In this document: positions 18,057 to 26,892 of the stretch, in pieces
Numbering within the stretch: the stretch's first letter is position 1
Layout: the number at the start of each line of letters is the position of its first letter
Source: Phycisphaerales bacterium UBA1845
GTDB lineage: Bacteria > Planctomycetota > Phycisphaerae > UBA1845
Length of the DNA: 64,000 nucleotides
Direction of reading: 5' to 3'
NCBI GenBank assembly: GCA_002338715.1
Contig: DDIR01000124.1
Coordinates: 13,084-77,083, forward strand
The notes under the pieces: model-generated
Seen by the model: only the letters and a program-made list of their open reading frames with translations
What the model was told of the DNA's origin: nothing
The model's database searches: none
Made by a program: the position numbers and the translations under genes

Positions 18057-20477
18057 ATGAACGCAACCGCAATGAAGTTGATGTTGGCATGCTCGTACCT
18101 TTTTCTTGTCGTTTCGTGGAAGGCATGTGCAAGCCCGATCACATGTGAAGGACCCCATGGTGGAGGCGGTGTGAGAATTGGTCACCGCGTCGCCCCCACC
18201 CACGGCATTCCCAAGGAGCACTCCGGTTACTCTTTCTCTCTTGCGTGTCCGATCGCCCCGGTCAAGTCGCGGCGTCGGTTGAGGATCGTCGTGTACGCTC
18301 GATTCAGCACGGACCAACAGTCACCACGGTCCATCGGCGACCAAGTTGCGATTTGCCGCAAGCGCCTCGACGCGCTGGGGCTCGGAGACGTTGAGATCAT
18401 CGTTGTCAAAGACGAGGCCATCTCGGGTGAACACGCCCGCCGCCCCGGAATTGACCGAGTTTGGGATTTGATCGAATCGGGTGGATGCGATGTGATCATC
18501 GCCGAAGATCTGTCACGGCTGTATCGCCATTCCACGCGAGCGATGGAGTTGATCGAAGCTGCTGTCGATGCCGGCGTACGCGTGATTGCTATTAATAGCA
18601 ACATTGACACCGAAGAAGACGAAAGCCGCTGGCGCATGGGCAGTCATTTTGCTTCCATGAAAGCGGAAATGGACAATACCGAAACGCGCAAACGAATCGT
18701 GCGCGCTATGGCAGGGCTGTGGCGCGATGGTTTTGCCGTGGGCGCTCTGAAACCCGGCTATGTCCGTGTTCCCACCACGCCTGCGACCGACCGCGAGCCC
18801 GCCAAGGGGCCATTTCGCGATGAGAAGGACGCGAACTGGACACCGACGATCACGCGGGCGTACGAAATGTGTGCTCAACATGATATGCCTTGGGTGATTG
18901 CGGAATATCTTACCAATACTGGCTTCCCCAAGAGCAATCGCGCTCGTTTGCCTGAATGGACGGAGACGAACGTAATCAGGCTGATTCGTGATCCCATCAA
19001 TCGAGGTAAAGAATCATACCGCAAGTTGCAGAACGTCAAGAAATATCGGCTTGGCAAGAGCATACAAGTTCCATCACCGGCGGACGAAGTGCTGTTCCGC
19101 AAAATGCCACACTTAGCCCATGTGTCCGATTCCCTGTGGAAGGCGGCCAATCAAGCGATCGATCGGCGCAACCTGAACACCAATCCAAGAACGGGAAAAA
19201 GTAACCCTCTTCATCGTTCCAGCCGCGACAGCCGCACCGCTCTCTCGGAGCTATTCGTTTGTGACGTTTGCAAAGCGAAGATGTACCGGCGCAGCACAAT
19301 TTATCAATGCGCAGACTCTCGCCGCTTGAAAACCCTTCATCGTGCAAATGGCAGCCGCTGCTGGAACCGTTGCGCTCCGCAACTGGATACAGTGCATCGC
19401 AATCTCGCCCGTTCGATCGTGGAGACATTGGTCTCACAGGCCGGTTACTTCGAGGCCCTATGCGCGGAAGTCGTGCGACTCGTCGAACAAGGCGCTCCCG
19501 AGGTCGGTCGTCGACTCCAGGCGCTACAGGGCAAGGATGCAGAGCTAGAACGGAAGCGCGACAACCTTACGAAGGCCATTGAGGACGGCAGCGACATTCC
19601 CCAACTCGTGATTCAGCTTCGTGATCGAGAACTGGAGCGGCAGAGAGTCGAGGCGGAAATCGAAGAGCTCGTTGCGCGAAGCCGAACGGAAGTCCCCATT
19701 CCAACGGCTGATGACATCCGTAACATCCTCGACGATGCTCGGGCCAATCTTCTCGGTGATTTTGACTCGGAAGCGGCGCCACTATTGAAGCGTCTGATCG
19801 ACGGGAAGATCCATGCCGTTCCGTACAGTCGGTTCGATGGTGATTCGCTGCATCTGCGCGCCCATTTCACGCTAAACACACTTCGGCTCTTGCCCCAGGG
19901 ATGGCAACAGTTGATGAACGATCGGGCGAGTGACGAGTCCCTGGCCAGCGTCGCCACGAGCGCGGCGATTCCAGTGGTTGTGGATCTCTTCAAGGTACCC
20001 AAGCGGATTCAGTATGCGAAGTCAATGTGCGACCTTGTCCAAGGGGGTCTCACACTGGCGGACGCTGCGCGGCGACTGGGGCTGCCTGAAACGACGGGCA
20101 ACAAGGCCTGGGGTGTTTCTTTGACGACAGTACGAGCCAACCCCACCAACGCACTGGCGGCTTGCACCTCGTACTCGGGCTCCTTCAAGAGCTCAAGCAA
20201 AAGCTCATCTGCGCATGAAGAATCGAGCCGGACAACAGCACTCACGTGCCACGATGACCAGCTCATGTGTGCGCCACATGCCGATTCACCCCTTTTGCCT
20301 TGTTGCAGGGTCGCGCGTCCACGTCTCACTCTGCAGATGTCAGCACGAATTAGCTGGCGCAAATCGTCCAAATCTTGTGGTTCGCCGGCCAACGAGAGCG
20401 CCGTAGCCAACTCAGCCTTCATGTTCCCACCGAAATCATTCTCTTTGAGGGCAACGACGACGCAATTCTTGAGATAG
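18057..20477 (+). CDS. Large serine recombinase, 3' end apparently replaced
   Basis: A site-specific recombinase of the large serine family that would integrate or excise a mobile element. The start at 18057 has GGAGG eight bases upstream; it gives a strange 75-residue head with a hydrophobic, signal-like stretch (MKLMLACSYLFLVVSW) before the catalytic domain. Ser84 in ARFSTDQQSP is the nucleophile, and AEDLSRLYR holds an active-site arginine. The recombinase domain (about 230-350), a zinc ribbon (CDVCKAK ... CWNRC) and a long coiled coil follow. The helix-turn-helix near LADAARRLGLPETT normally lies close to the end; after about 20110 the frame is serine-rich, family-unlike sequence antisense to the NACHT gene. 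The native C-terminus seems lost, so function is uncertain. Confidence 0.85.
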   Translation: MNATAMKLMLACSYLFLVVSWKACASPITCEGPHGGGGVRIGHRVAPTHGIPKEHSGYSFSLACPIAPVKSRRRLRIVVYARFSTDQQSPRSIGDQVAICRKRLDALGLGDVEIIVVKDEAISGEHARRPGIDRVWDLIESGGCDVIIAEDLSRLYRHSTRAMELIEAAVDAGVRVIAINSNIDTEEDESRWRMGSHFASMKAEMDNTETRKRIVRAMAGLWRDGFAVGALKPGYVRVPTTPATDREPAKGPFRDEKDANWTPTITRAYEMCAQHDMPWVIAEYLTNTGFPKSNRARLPEWTETNVIRLIRDPINRGKESYRKLQNVKKYRLGKSIQVPSPADEVLFRKMPHLAHVSDSLWKAANQAIDRRNLNTNPRTGKSNPLHRSSRDSRTALSELFVCDVCKAKMYRRSTIYQCADSRRLKTLHRANGSRCWNRCAPQLDTVHRNLARSIVETLVSQAGYFEALCAEVVRLVEQGAPEVGRRLQALQGKDAELERKRDNLTKAIEDGSDIPQLVIQLRDRELERQRVEAEIEELVARSRTEVPIPTADDIRNILDDARANLLGDFDSEAAPLLKRLIDGKIHAVPYSRFDGDSLHLRAHFTLNTLRLLPQGWQQLMNDRASDESLASVATSAAIPVVVDLFKVPKRIQYAKSMCDLVQGGLTLADAARRLGLPETTGNKAWGVSLTTVRANPTNALAACTSYSGSFKSSSKSSSAHEESSRTTALTCHDDQLMCAPHADSPLLPCCRVARPRLTLQMSARISWRKSSKSCGSPANESAVANSAFMFPPKSFSLRATTTQFLR

Positions 20478-23458
20478 GCGCGAAGGCGCTGGCGCAAGTC
20501 CTCGTTCAACTCCGCGCGCAGAGAGGATTCACCGGGGCCAATTCTCCCTAATTGTTCGCATATAACATGCAGGCTGATTGAGTCGACCTCTCCGGAGAGG
20601 TGATCCGCCAAGCCCGCCACAGCGACATTGATGGGAATCGCCCGAAAAAGGTCTCCCAATCGCCGCTGCCACACACATTCACGTTCATGCTTCTTGTTTG
20701 GTGCCTCGAGAACTGTGCGGCGAATCCTGCACAGCCTCTCAAAAACACGCCCAACCAGATCTTCGTGCGCGCAAGCCCCGAGCAAAGAAACCACACTTGA
20801 AGCCTGGGCGTCCGTGAGATTGTTGTTCTCAAGCGCCTCAAGCGACGAGTGTTCGATTTCTTGTTTAATCCTTGTGACGTACTTGAGCCAATCATCAGGC
20901 CACAAGTAGCCTCCTACTATTCTCTCCACGACCCAATCGCTAACCCATTCGGCGTCTTCCTGTTGGACTAGCTTCAACGCTGAGTCGACGGCATACCGTC
21001 CAGACTCCTTCAGCAATTGTGGATCGACGCCACTCAATTCGGCCTTTAGCTGATCGGCAACAGTCGACTCACCCAAGACGGCCACACTTAGGAGATAACG
21101 AATTCGAGCGAACGCATCAGCAGATTTGCGATACAGCTTGGAATACACGGTTCGGGCCGTTGGCCGAAGCGGCTCGGGAATCGCGTCCACTGGCAACTCT
21201 CGTACGACTGCATCGAAGGTGTCCGTGTCAATGTCGCTCAATATTCCAGCCAGTTCCTCATCCGAGCCGACCCATGCGAATGCCAGAATGGCGGCCTTTT
21301 TGACGTTGACACTAGGATCACTCAACGCAAACTCGACCAAGCTCTGAGACGCCGTTCTGTAGTGGATCATCTCTGAGACGAAATCAGCGCGGGCCTCCTC
21401 CTCCCACCTGCTCACAACTGTCCGCCAATCTGCACCAAGGCTAGATAAGTAAACCTCTCGCCCCCTGCGGTAAGAGCCAAGACGAGTTTGTCTATCGCCA
21501 TGGGAAAGAAGCGGCAAAATGATATCGCTGAAGTTCTCGGATCCCGTAGCGAGCATCCCGCTTAGCGCGCATTGCCGGTGCGGTTCAGAAAGTTCATACC
21601 ACGAACGCAGGCGTTCTGCGAGAGCACCGCTCACTCGCATTTGAACTTGTGGGCCGCAGAGCCTGAAGAGTTCGCTCGCAAAAACTGGGTCTACACTAAT
21701 CACCATTCTGACGAGGCACTCGCCAGCATTTGCGACGTCCTCATCCCCCGGAATCTGAACGCCACGCGGACCTATCTCGTCGGCGATCATTCTGATCGGT
21801 TCGGCCCAAACTGGTTGGTTTAGGTAGTCCCTCAGCAACCGCTGCTTGTCGTCTTTGCCGTTGCGTTGGATGACCTGAAAGAGCTCAGCCTTTAGACTTG
21901 ATGCTGCAAAAAATTCCTGGAATTGCTGATGCTCAAACCGATAGCTGACCGCTGGATAGTCTTGTCGTTCGAGAACGTGGCGGGCGCAAAGGGCGGCAAC
22001 GACGGCTTGAGGTTCCGGGATCGCAGCGATTTGTCCAGCACCGCGCAACTTCATTGAAGTCGAGCTCGCTATCACCCGAACATCCGCATCCGAGATAGTC
22101 ACCCGACCCTGTGCCGTCATGGCTCCAGCCAGGTCCTCGAGGTAAATCCTGGCTTGCCCTGCTAGCGGAGGCAACTGTAGGTGGGCTCGATGTTCTTCAG
22201 ACGTCTCGATCAACTCAGTTACAGTGTGAAGAACCCCCAACTTCGTTGTTGGCACTGTCTCTCCGGCGTGGTAAATGTCACCCACGGCTGACAGGAACAA
22301 TGGCGTTCGAGTCAAATCGTCTAGTACTATGTCTCCCTCCAACTTAGTGCGAAGGGCGTCCGCGCGGTCCCCAAACCGATTTGTAAGGTACTCGGCCCGC
22401 TCGTTTCGGCTCAGCGGCAGAAGACGCGCTCTCGACGCACCAGGCAACGGTGGACGGATGTGGTGAGCTCGAGTCGCGACGATGATCCCTGCAGACGGGA
22501 AACTGCGCTCAAGTTCTCTGAGGGCATTCAGAGCCCTCGAGGAATCTGACTCTGAGATTTCGTTCCAGCCATTCAGAAGGAACGAGAAACGTTCGCCGCC
22601 GTTGAGGCCGGCAAGCGCCGCAGCGTCAATTGAACGGGCTTGGAAAGGCAACAACCCCGCGATGAACTGGAGAATGTCAATCCCCGACCCCGCCCATGTC
22701 GGCAGATCGATAAGAAACGCAAGCCTGGTTTCGGTGGCATGTAGGTCCGCCAGCTGAGTAAGCGTGGTTGTCTTCCCTCGTCCCGCAGGAGCTTCAAGAA
22801 CGACTCTGCGACACTGGATAAGGAGAGCGTGTAAGTCCTTCAGACGAAGTATTCTGGCCGTTTCCTTTCCGTACGAATCAACCCCGACAGCGCGCAGGTC
22901 GAGAAGGGGTACCCTCGCAGTTCTCTCAGACCACGCCGCCGTTACTTCGAATGTTGCCTCGCGCACCTTGGCGAGAAGCTCTGCCACGGGCTCGTCAAAA
23001 GGTACATCGATATGCAAGAAGTCCCGGCAAAGGGGCGCACCGTCCGGACACATCAGCTCGCTAATCAGATCCTCACGGGATACGACCACTAGCAGATAGC
23101 CAAACTCCTCATGAATCGTTTTTGCCCAAGCCTGAGATGTCTGATTCGTGACCTTTGTCGCGGTCGCGAAGATGAGTATTTGTATGTTGTCGAAATTCTT
23201 CTTGACCTTTTCGGCGTCCCCGCGCACCTTGCCGAGCTTACCGGTCACTGAACATGCAAGAATCTTGCCCTTACCATCAGTTGCGAGCGCCGCAAGTGCA
23301 ATCGCATCGGCTCCCAAATCTTTCTTTCGCTCGCAGGCAATCAACCCTGGCCATTTTCGCTTGGCGAGCACGGTCGCGAGCCCCTGAAACCGCATCCCTT
23401 CCTCATTGGAGATCAGGTCATCGAGGGCAGTCTCTATTTGGGGCCTCGTAACGGTCAT
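20009..23458 (-). CDS. NACHT-type STAND NTPase with PD-(D/E)XK-like N-terminus (putative antiphage protein)
   Basis: A signal-transducing P-loop NTPase of the kind used in antiphage defence (bNACHT/Avs-like). Residues 1 to about 160 resemble a Mrr-type restriction nuclease fold: LGADAIA gives a candidate Asp51 and ILACSVTGK a candidate Lys74, but the usual Q/E before the Lys is not clear, so catalysis is uncertain. The NACHT core follows: Walker A APAGRGKT (223-230), Walker B FSFLLNGWNE (291-300), sensor-like IIVATR (to 330). From about 560 to 1110 the protein is helical, HEAT-like, and would sense the trigger. The last 30 or so residues (after VVKETPQALL) run antisense to the recombinase gene and look non-native. 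Domain calls are by motif only. Confidence 0.8.
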   Translation of the reverse strand: MTVTRPQIETALDDLISNEEGMRFQGLATVLAKRKWPGLIACERKKDLGADAIALAALATDGKGKILACSVTGKLGKVRGDAEKVKKNFDNIQILIFATATKVTNQTSQAWAKTIHEEFGYLLVVVSREDLISELMCPDGAPLCRDFLHIDVPFDEPVAELLAKVREATFEVTAAWSERTARVPLLDLRAVGVDSYGKETARILRLKDLHALLIQCRRVVLEAPAGRGKTTTLTQLADLHATETRLAFLIDLPTWAGSGIDILQFIAGLLPFQARSIDAAALAGLNGGERFSFLLNGWNEISESDSSRALNALRELERSFPSAGIIVATRAHHIRPPLPGASRARLLPLSRNERAEYLTNRFGDRADALRTKLEGDIVLDDLTRTPLFLSAVGDIYHAGETVPTTKLGVLHTVTELIETSEEHRAHLQLPPLAGQARIYLEDLAGAMTAQGRVTISDADVRVIASSTSMKLRGAGQIAAIPEPQAVVAALCARHVLERQDYPAVSYRFEHQQFQEFFAASSLKAELFQVIQRNGKDDKQRLLRDYLNQPVWAEPIRMIADEIGPRGVQIPGDEDVANAGECLVRMVISVDPVFASELFRLCGPQVQMRVSGALAERLRSWYELSEPHRQCALSGMLATGSENFSDIILPLLSHGDRQTRLGSYRRGREVYLSSLGADWRTVVSRWEEEARADFVSEMIHYRTASQSLVEFALSDPSVNVKKAAILAFAWVGSDEELAGILSDIDTDTFDAVVRELPVDAIPEPLRPTARTVYSKLYRKSADAFARIRYLLSVAVLGESTVADQLKAELSGVDPQLLKESGRYAVDSALKLVQQEDAEWVSDWVVERIVGGYLWPDDWLKYVTRIKQEIEHSSLEALENNNLTDAQASSVVSLLGACAHEDLVGRVFERLCRIRRTVLEAPNKKHERECVWQRRLGDLFRAIPINVAVAGLADHLSGEVDSISLHVICEQLGRIGPGESSLRAELNEDLRQRLRAYLKNCVVVALKENDFGGNMKAELATALSLAGEPQDLDDLRQLIRADICRVRRGRATLQQGKRGESACGAHMSWSSWHVSAVVRLDSSCADELLLELLKEPEYEVQAASALVGLARTVVKETPQALLPVVSGSPSRRAASASVRPPWTRSHIDFAY

Positions 23459-24158
23459 TCATGGTTCTCGTGGAAGCGCGAATTGCCCGCGCTATGTCGG
23501 CCCACGCAGCATAAGACGGCAATCATCTGTTCACAACCGCAATCAAAATGCCATCCTAGCCGCAAGATGTCGCTGGGAGGACCGCGGTCTGCCGGGCGAC
23601 GATCGCGCCAACATCACGGCATGTATCATGCCCGCTCTGGAGCAACGGTAGGCGCGACTGATGGCTTACAACCGCCGAAATCTGCGCCAGCCTCGAAATC
23701 ACCCGGGACAACGATTATGAGAAAATCGACCGCAGATATAGGTCCGCAGGCGTGCCCTCCGGCTTATCCCGCGATTGCACCGGCTGAAAGTCGAGTGCTT
23801 AACCGCCACGACAGCCAGCTCACCTAGCTGGACGTCGTTGCGTCCGCACCAAATGTTGCTGCAAGACCGTGTTTTCCCATTGCTCCTGCGGCATCGCCGC
23901 AGACGACACGTCGATTGCCCTGCCCCCGCAACCTGACATTAGGGCCCAATAGGGAACCGTATTGCAGGTAATTCCCAAGTATTTGGTGGTCTTGTGTCCT
24001 GTTTGATATTGCACGCAAGTGCGGACGAATTCGGATAATTATCTGTTGCACCATAAAGCAGGCATTTGTCTTCAAGTATCACTTGGCATGTCACAATTTA
24101 GTCGACATGTCTGGGCGCGCAATCAGAACAACGTTCAATTCGCCTCTTAAACCGTGTG
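23459..24158. other. Non-coding stretch inside the defence island
   Basis: 700 bases between the NACHT start and the broken helicase end, upstream of a minus-strand gene, so the NACHT promoter should lie at its left. Short open frames on both strands have no recognisable protein character. I see no tRNA, repeat or insertion-sequence end. Confidence 0.5.
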
Positions 24159-25315
24159 CTATTCGACCTCGGCTGGATCGAACCTCTTGATTAGTCTCAA
24201 ATGGGAATTGAACCGGTGGGGCGTGCGCGATCGCGTTCGCACCGACGGGTCGGCGAACTCAGATTCTACAGCTTTCTTCGCGTCAGCCGACGCCTTGAGT
24301 TGTGCGTCAGTCTGCGAGATCTGCCTCCTTATTCGTTCTGGGTTAAGTCCCGAGAAAAAGCGGCGGACGCCACCCATGGTACCGGCTCGCTCAATATTGT
24401 GCTTGAGTTGGGTCAGCGACTGCTCCTGACTCTGCCGCGAGCTTGCGTATTCTTGAATCTTGCCGCGAAGGCGTTCACAGGATCGCTTTTCGCGGCTCAA
24501 CGTTTCGGCGAACGTTGCGACTTCTTGGTGCTGAGCGATCGCAGTACGCAAGTGGTCGGCATCCCGTGCCACCGTGGCTGCTTCGGACTGGACCACCGCG
24601 AGTTCCTGCTGGCTACTCTTCGAAAGGCGGGCAACGACTTTTTCCAATACGACTTGATCACCGTACTTCTGGGCAAGCTCTTCCTTGACGTCGGGGCCAA
24701 AGCGAATCACAGAGCCGGATTGAAACCCCTCGTCGGATTTCAATCGGTCGGCTATCTTCTCCAATGCGGTGTCTACTGCGATATTCGAGCTCGAGACCAA
24801 CAAGACCGACTTGCCCGCGAAGTAGTGCCCCTCAACGATGCGGGCAAGAGTTGTCGTCTTGCCGGTACCCGGCGGTCCCCATACGAACGTGGCATTGCTG
24901 GCCAGCGACTTTCGAACCGCCTCGACTTGCACCTCATTTAACAGAGGTTGGCCGGAAGTAACTCATCCGCGATGTCGGCGCTGCACGCCTGAATTTCGCC
25001 CTGTCCGATTTCGCGATCCGCCGAGGCTGCATTGAACTGGGCCTCACCCGACTGGACTTCACCGAGCCGGTCCTTCAGTCGCTGCACAAGGAAAGAGTCG
25101 TCCGCGATCAGGCGAACGCGAGCAAGCTTCGGGCCGAGGTCTTCCTCTAAGGCCACGACGAGAATGCCATCCTTCAGCGAAACGACGGTGCCAGCGATTA
25201 GCTCAATTAATATGGAGCCGCCCGATTTCTTGATCGCGGCCATTTCCAGCCCAAGGGCTTCAATCATGGTCGAAAGTGGATCGCTCGTAGCTCTGGAATG
25301 TGCGGCACTCTTCAT
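24159..25315 (-). pseudogene. Frameshifted and truncated UPF1/DNA2-like superfamily 1 helicase
   Basis: Remnant of a DEAD-like SF1 helicase of the UPF1/IGHMBP2 type. The first frame (25315 to 24938) encodes the N-terminal beta-barrel-like part (MIEALGLEMAAIKKSGG ... VVALEEDLGPKLARVRLIAD) and stops at ELLPANLC. One base skipped near 24950 joins it to QPLLNEVQVEAVRKSLAS, the family Q-motif, followed by Walker A GPPGTGKTTT and motif Ia-like SSSNIAVD in the second frame (24932 to 24159). After a coiled coil the frame turns into unrelated sequence near 24235, so motifs II to VI are missing. A single-base deletion plus 3' loss is the simplest reading. It may be the debris of another defence gene. 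Confidence 0.75.
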
Positions 25316-25880
25316 CTTGCCTTATTCCGCAGAAACTGCGGCCTTTGAATTGCATGACTCAAGCCCGGTTGGCCGTTTGCCGCTCTTCTGACTGCCAGGT
25401 CCGCGAACTGTACGATTAGCGGATTGAAGCTGAAGCCAGCTACACGCCTTTAGGCACGAAGGTTTTGATCGATTGACGAAGTATCTGAGTAACCACTTGG
25501 TTCGCACGCAGTCATTGGCGAACCAAGAAAAGTCTTCACTATTATGAGGGCACGGTATCAGGCGCAGGGGACGGGTCGCAATTGCACTCCCCACGCAGTT
25601 ATCTCCATTTCGCCGGACAGCAACTAAATTTCTTCTTATACTTGATTCGGCATCGAGGGCACCTATTCGGTCATTCAGCTAACAATCAGCACGTCGCGCG
25701 ACTACGACTTGTGCGGGCGTGCAATTGCAAGAGTCGTCTGCTATCTTAATGCACGATTCTTAGTGCACTGCTACTTTACTGTAATAAATGTGATCGCCAC
25801 TCTCGCGTACAATTCGATTGGTCTGGAATTCTGCTGCCAACAGCCCTGCGTAGCAACTGTCCCAATGCGAACACTTTAAA
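25316..25880. other. Divergent spacer upstream of the GTPase operon
   Basis: 565 bases with no convincing gene. The GTPase operon promoter should lie here. A small inverted repeat TGCAC-N8-GTGCA (25750-25767) precedes a TAATAA stretch (25782-25787) that could be a -10 box; no good -35 fits. This is a weak prediction. Confidence 0.35.
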
Positions 25881-26864
25881 ATGAGTAAAACATGTTCCTT
25901 TGACTGTTCCGTCTGTGGGAAGCAACTGCGCGCTCCTTTAAGTGCTGCGGGGCGTAGTTTCCGTTGCCCATTGTGCGGGACGCTTGCAACAGTGCCTGGG
26001 GACACTCATGCAAGCGCGGACGGTTTTTTAAACGATACTGTGTACTCCGAAATTGACATTGACTCGGCGCCGACACTCACTCGCTCATCGCCGAATTGGA
26101 TTGTTCGGCTGACGGTGGCGATGATTGGTGTTGCTGTCTTGGCAATTTCCGCGATTGTTTATTTCAACAAAGCCGCAGATCACAGGGATGCAGAAGAAAG
26201 TGCTAGGCTTGCGACGCTTGTCGATAACAGAGTCAAATCTGCGCAATCGAAATTCGAAAGATACGATTTTTCAGGCGCGCGAAACGACTTGGAAACTGCA
26301 TCGACAGAACTGGAAGAAACGTCACTGGAAAGCATTCAAATCTTGGAGCTTGCCGACACGGTTGCAATGACGCGATCAAAACTCAAGGCACGCGAAAAGG
26401 AATATCAGCAGAAGCTCAAAGAGGGTTGGGTACTATTTGACGGCCAACTAATTCGGCAAGAGGAAAGGGCGCGGCTCGTTGCCGAGCGAAAAGAGCGTGA
26501 GGAAAGAGAGCGACGTAAGCGCGAGGCGGCTGAGGCTCGGCGAAGGGCTGCGGCACAACGTGCAGCCGAAGAACGTGAACGCCGTCAGCGCGAGGCGGCA
26601 GCGGAAAAGCTCAAGTTGGATGCTTACATCATGTCGCAGGAATTCGTCAAGAGAAGGCTGAAAGCCCCGTCGACGGCTCAATTTCCGCGGTTTAACGATA
26701 GCGACGTCATTGTGGCGTTTAGCGCAGATACATCGAAGTTTACGGTGCTCGCCTGGGTTGAGGCACAGAATGCATTTGGCGTATTCTTAAGATCCGACTA
26801 CCTTTGTTCACTTTGGCCCACGAGTGGAGACAATTGGCAATCGGACTCTGTGATCCTCGATTAG
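25881..26864 (+). CDS. Zinc-ribbon, membrane-anchored coiled-coil protein
   Basis: First gene of the GTPase operon, 327 residues. An N-terminal zinc ribbon (Cys9, Cys12, Cys29, Cys32) is followed by a single membrane helix (about 74-95), a highly charged Arg/Glu coiled coil (about 165-240, runs such as RKEREERERRKREAAEARRR) and a compact C-terminal domain (about 248-327). That last domain, with EFVKRRLKAPSTAQFP and later GDNW, resembles a small domain often found at the end of bacterial secreted or membrane proteins of unknown role. The ribbon should be cytoplasmic and the C-terminus periplasmic if the helix crosses once. The next gene starts 28 bases later. No ribosome site of note. Function unknown. 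Confidence 0.75.
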   Translation: MSKTCSFDCSVCGKQLRAPLSAAGRSFRCPLCGTLATVPGDTHASADGFLNDTVYSEIDIDSAPTLTRSSPNWIVRLTVAMIGVAVLAISAIVYFNKAADHRDAEESARLATLVDNRVKSAQSKFERYDFSGARNDLETASTELEETSLESIQILELADTVAMTRSKLKAREKEYQQKLKEGWVLFDGQLIRQEERARLVAERKEREERERRKREAAEARRRAAAQRAAEERERRQREAAAEKLKLDAYIMSQEFVKRRLKAPSTAQFPRFNDSDVIVAFSADTSKFTVLAWVEAQNAFGVFLRSDYLCSLWPTSGDNWQSDSVILD

Positions 26865-26892
26865 AACTCTACTGCAAAGCGAGCTAGGTAAA

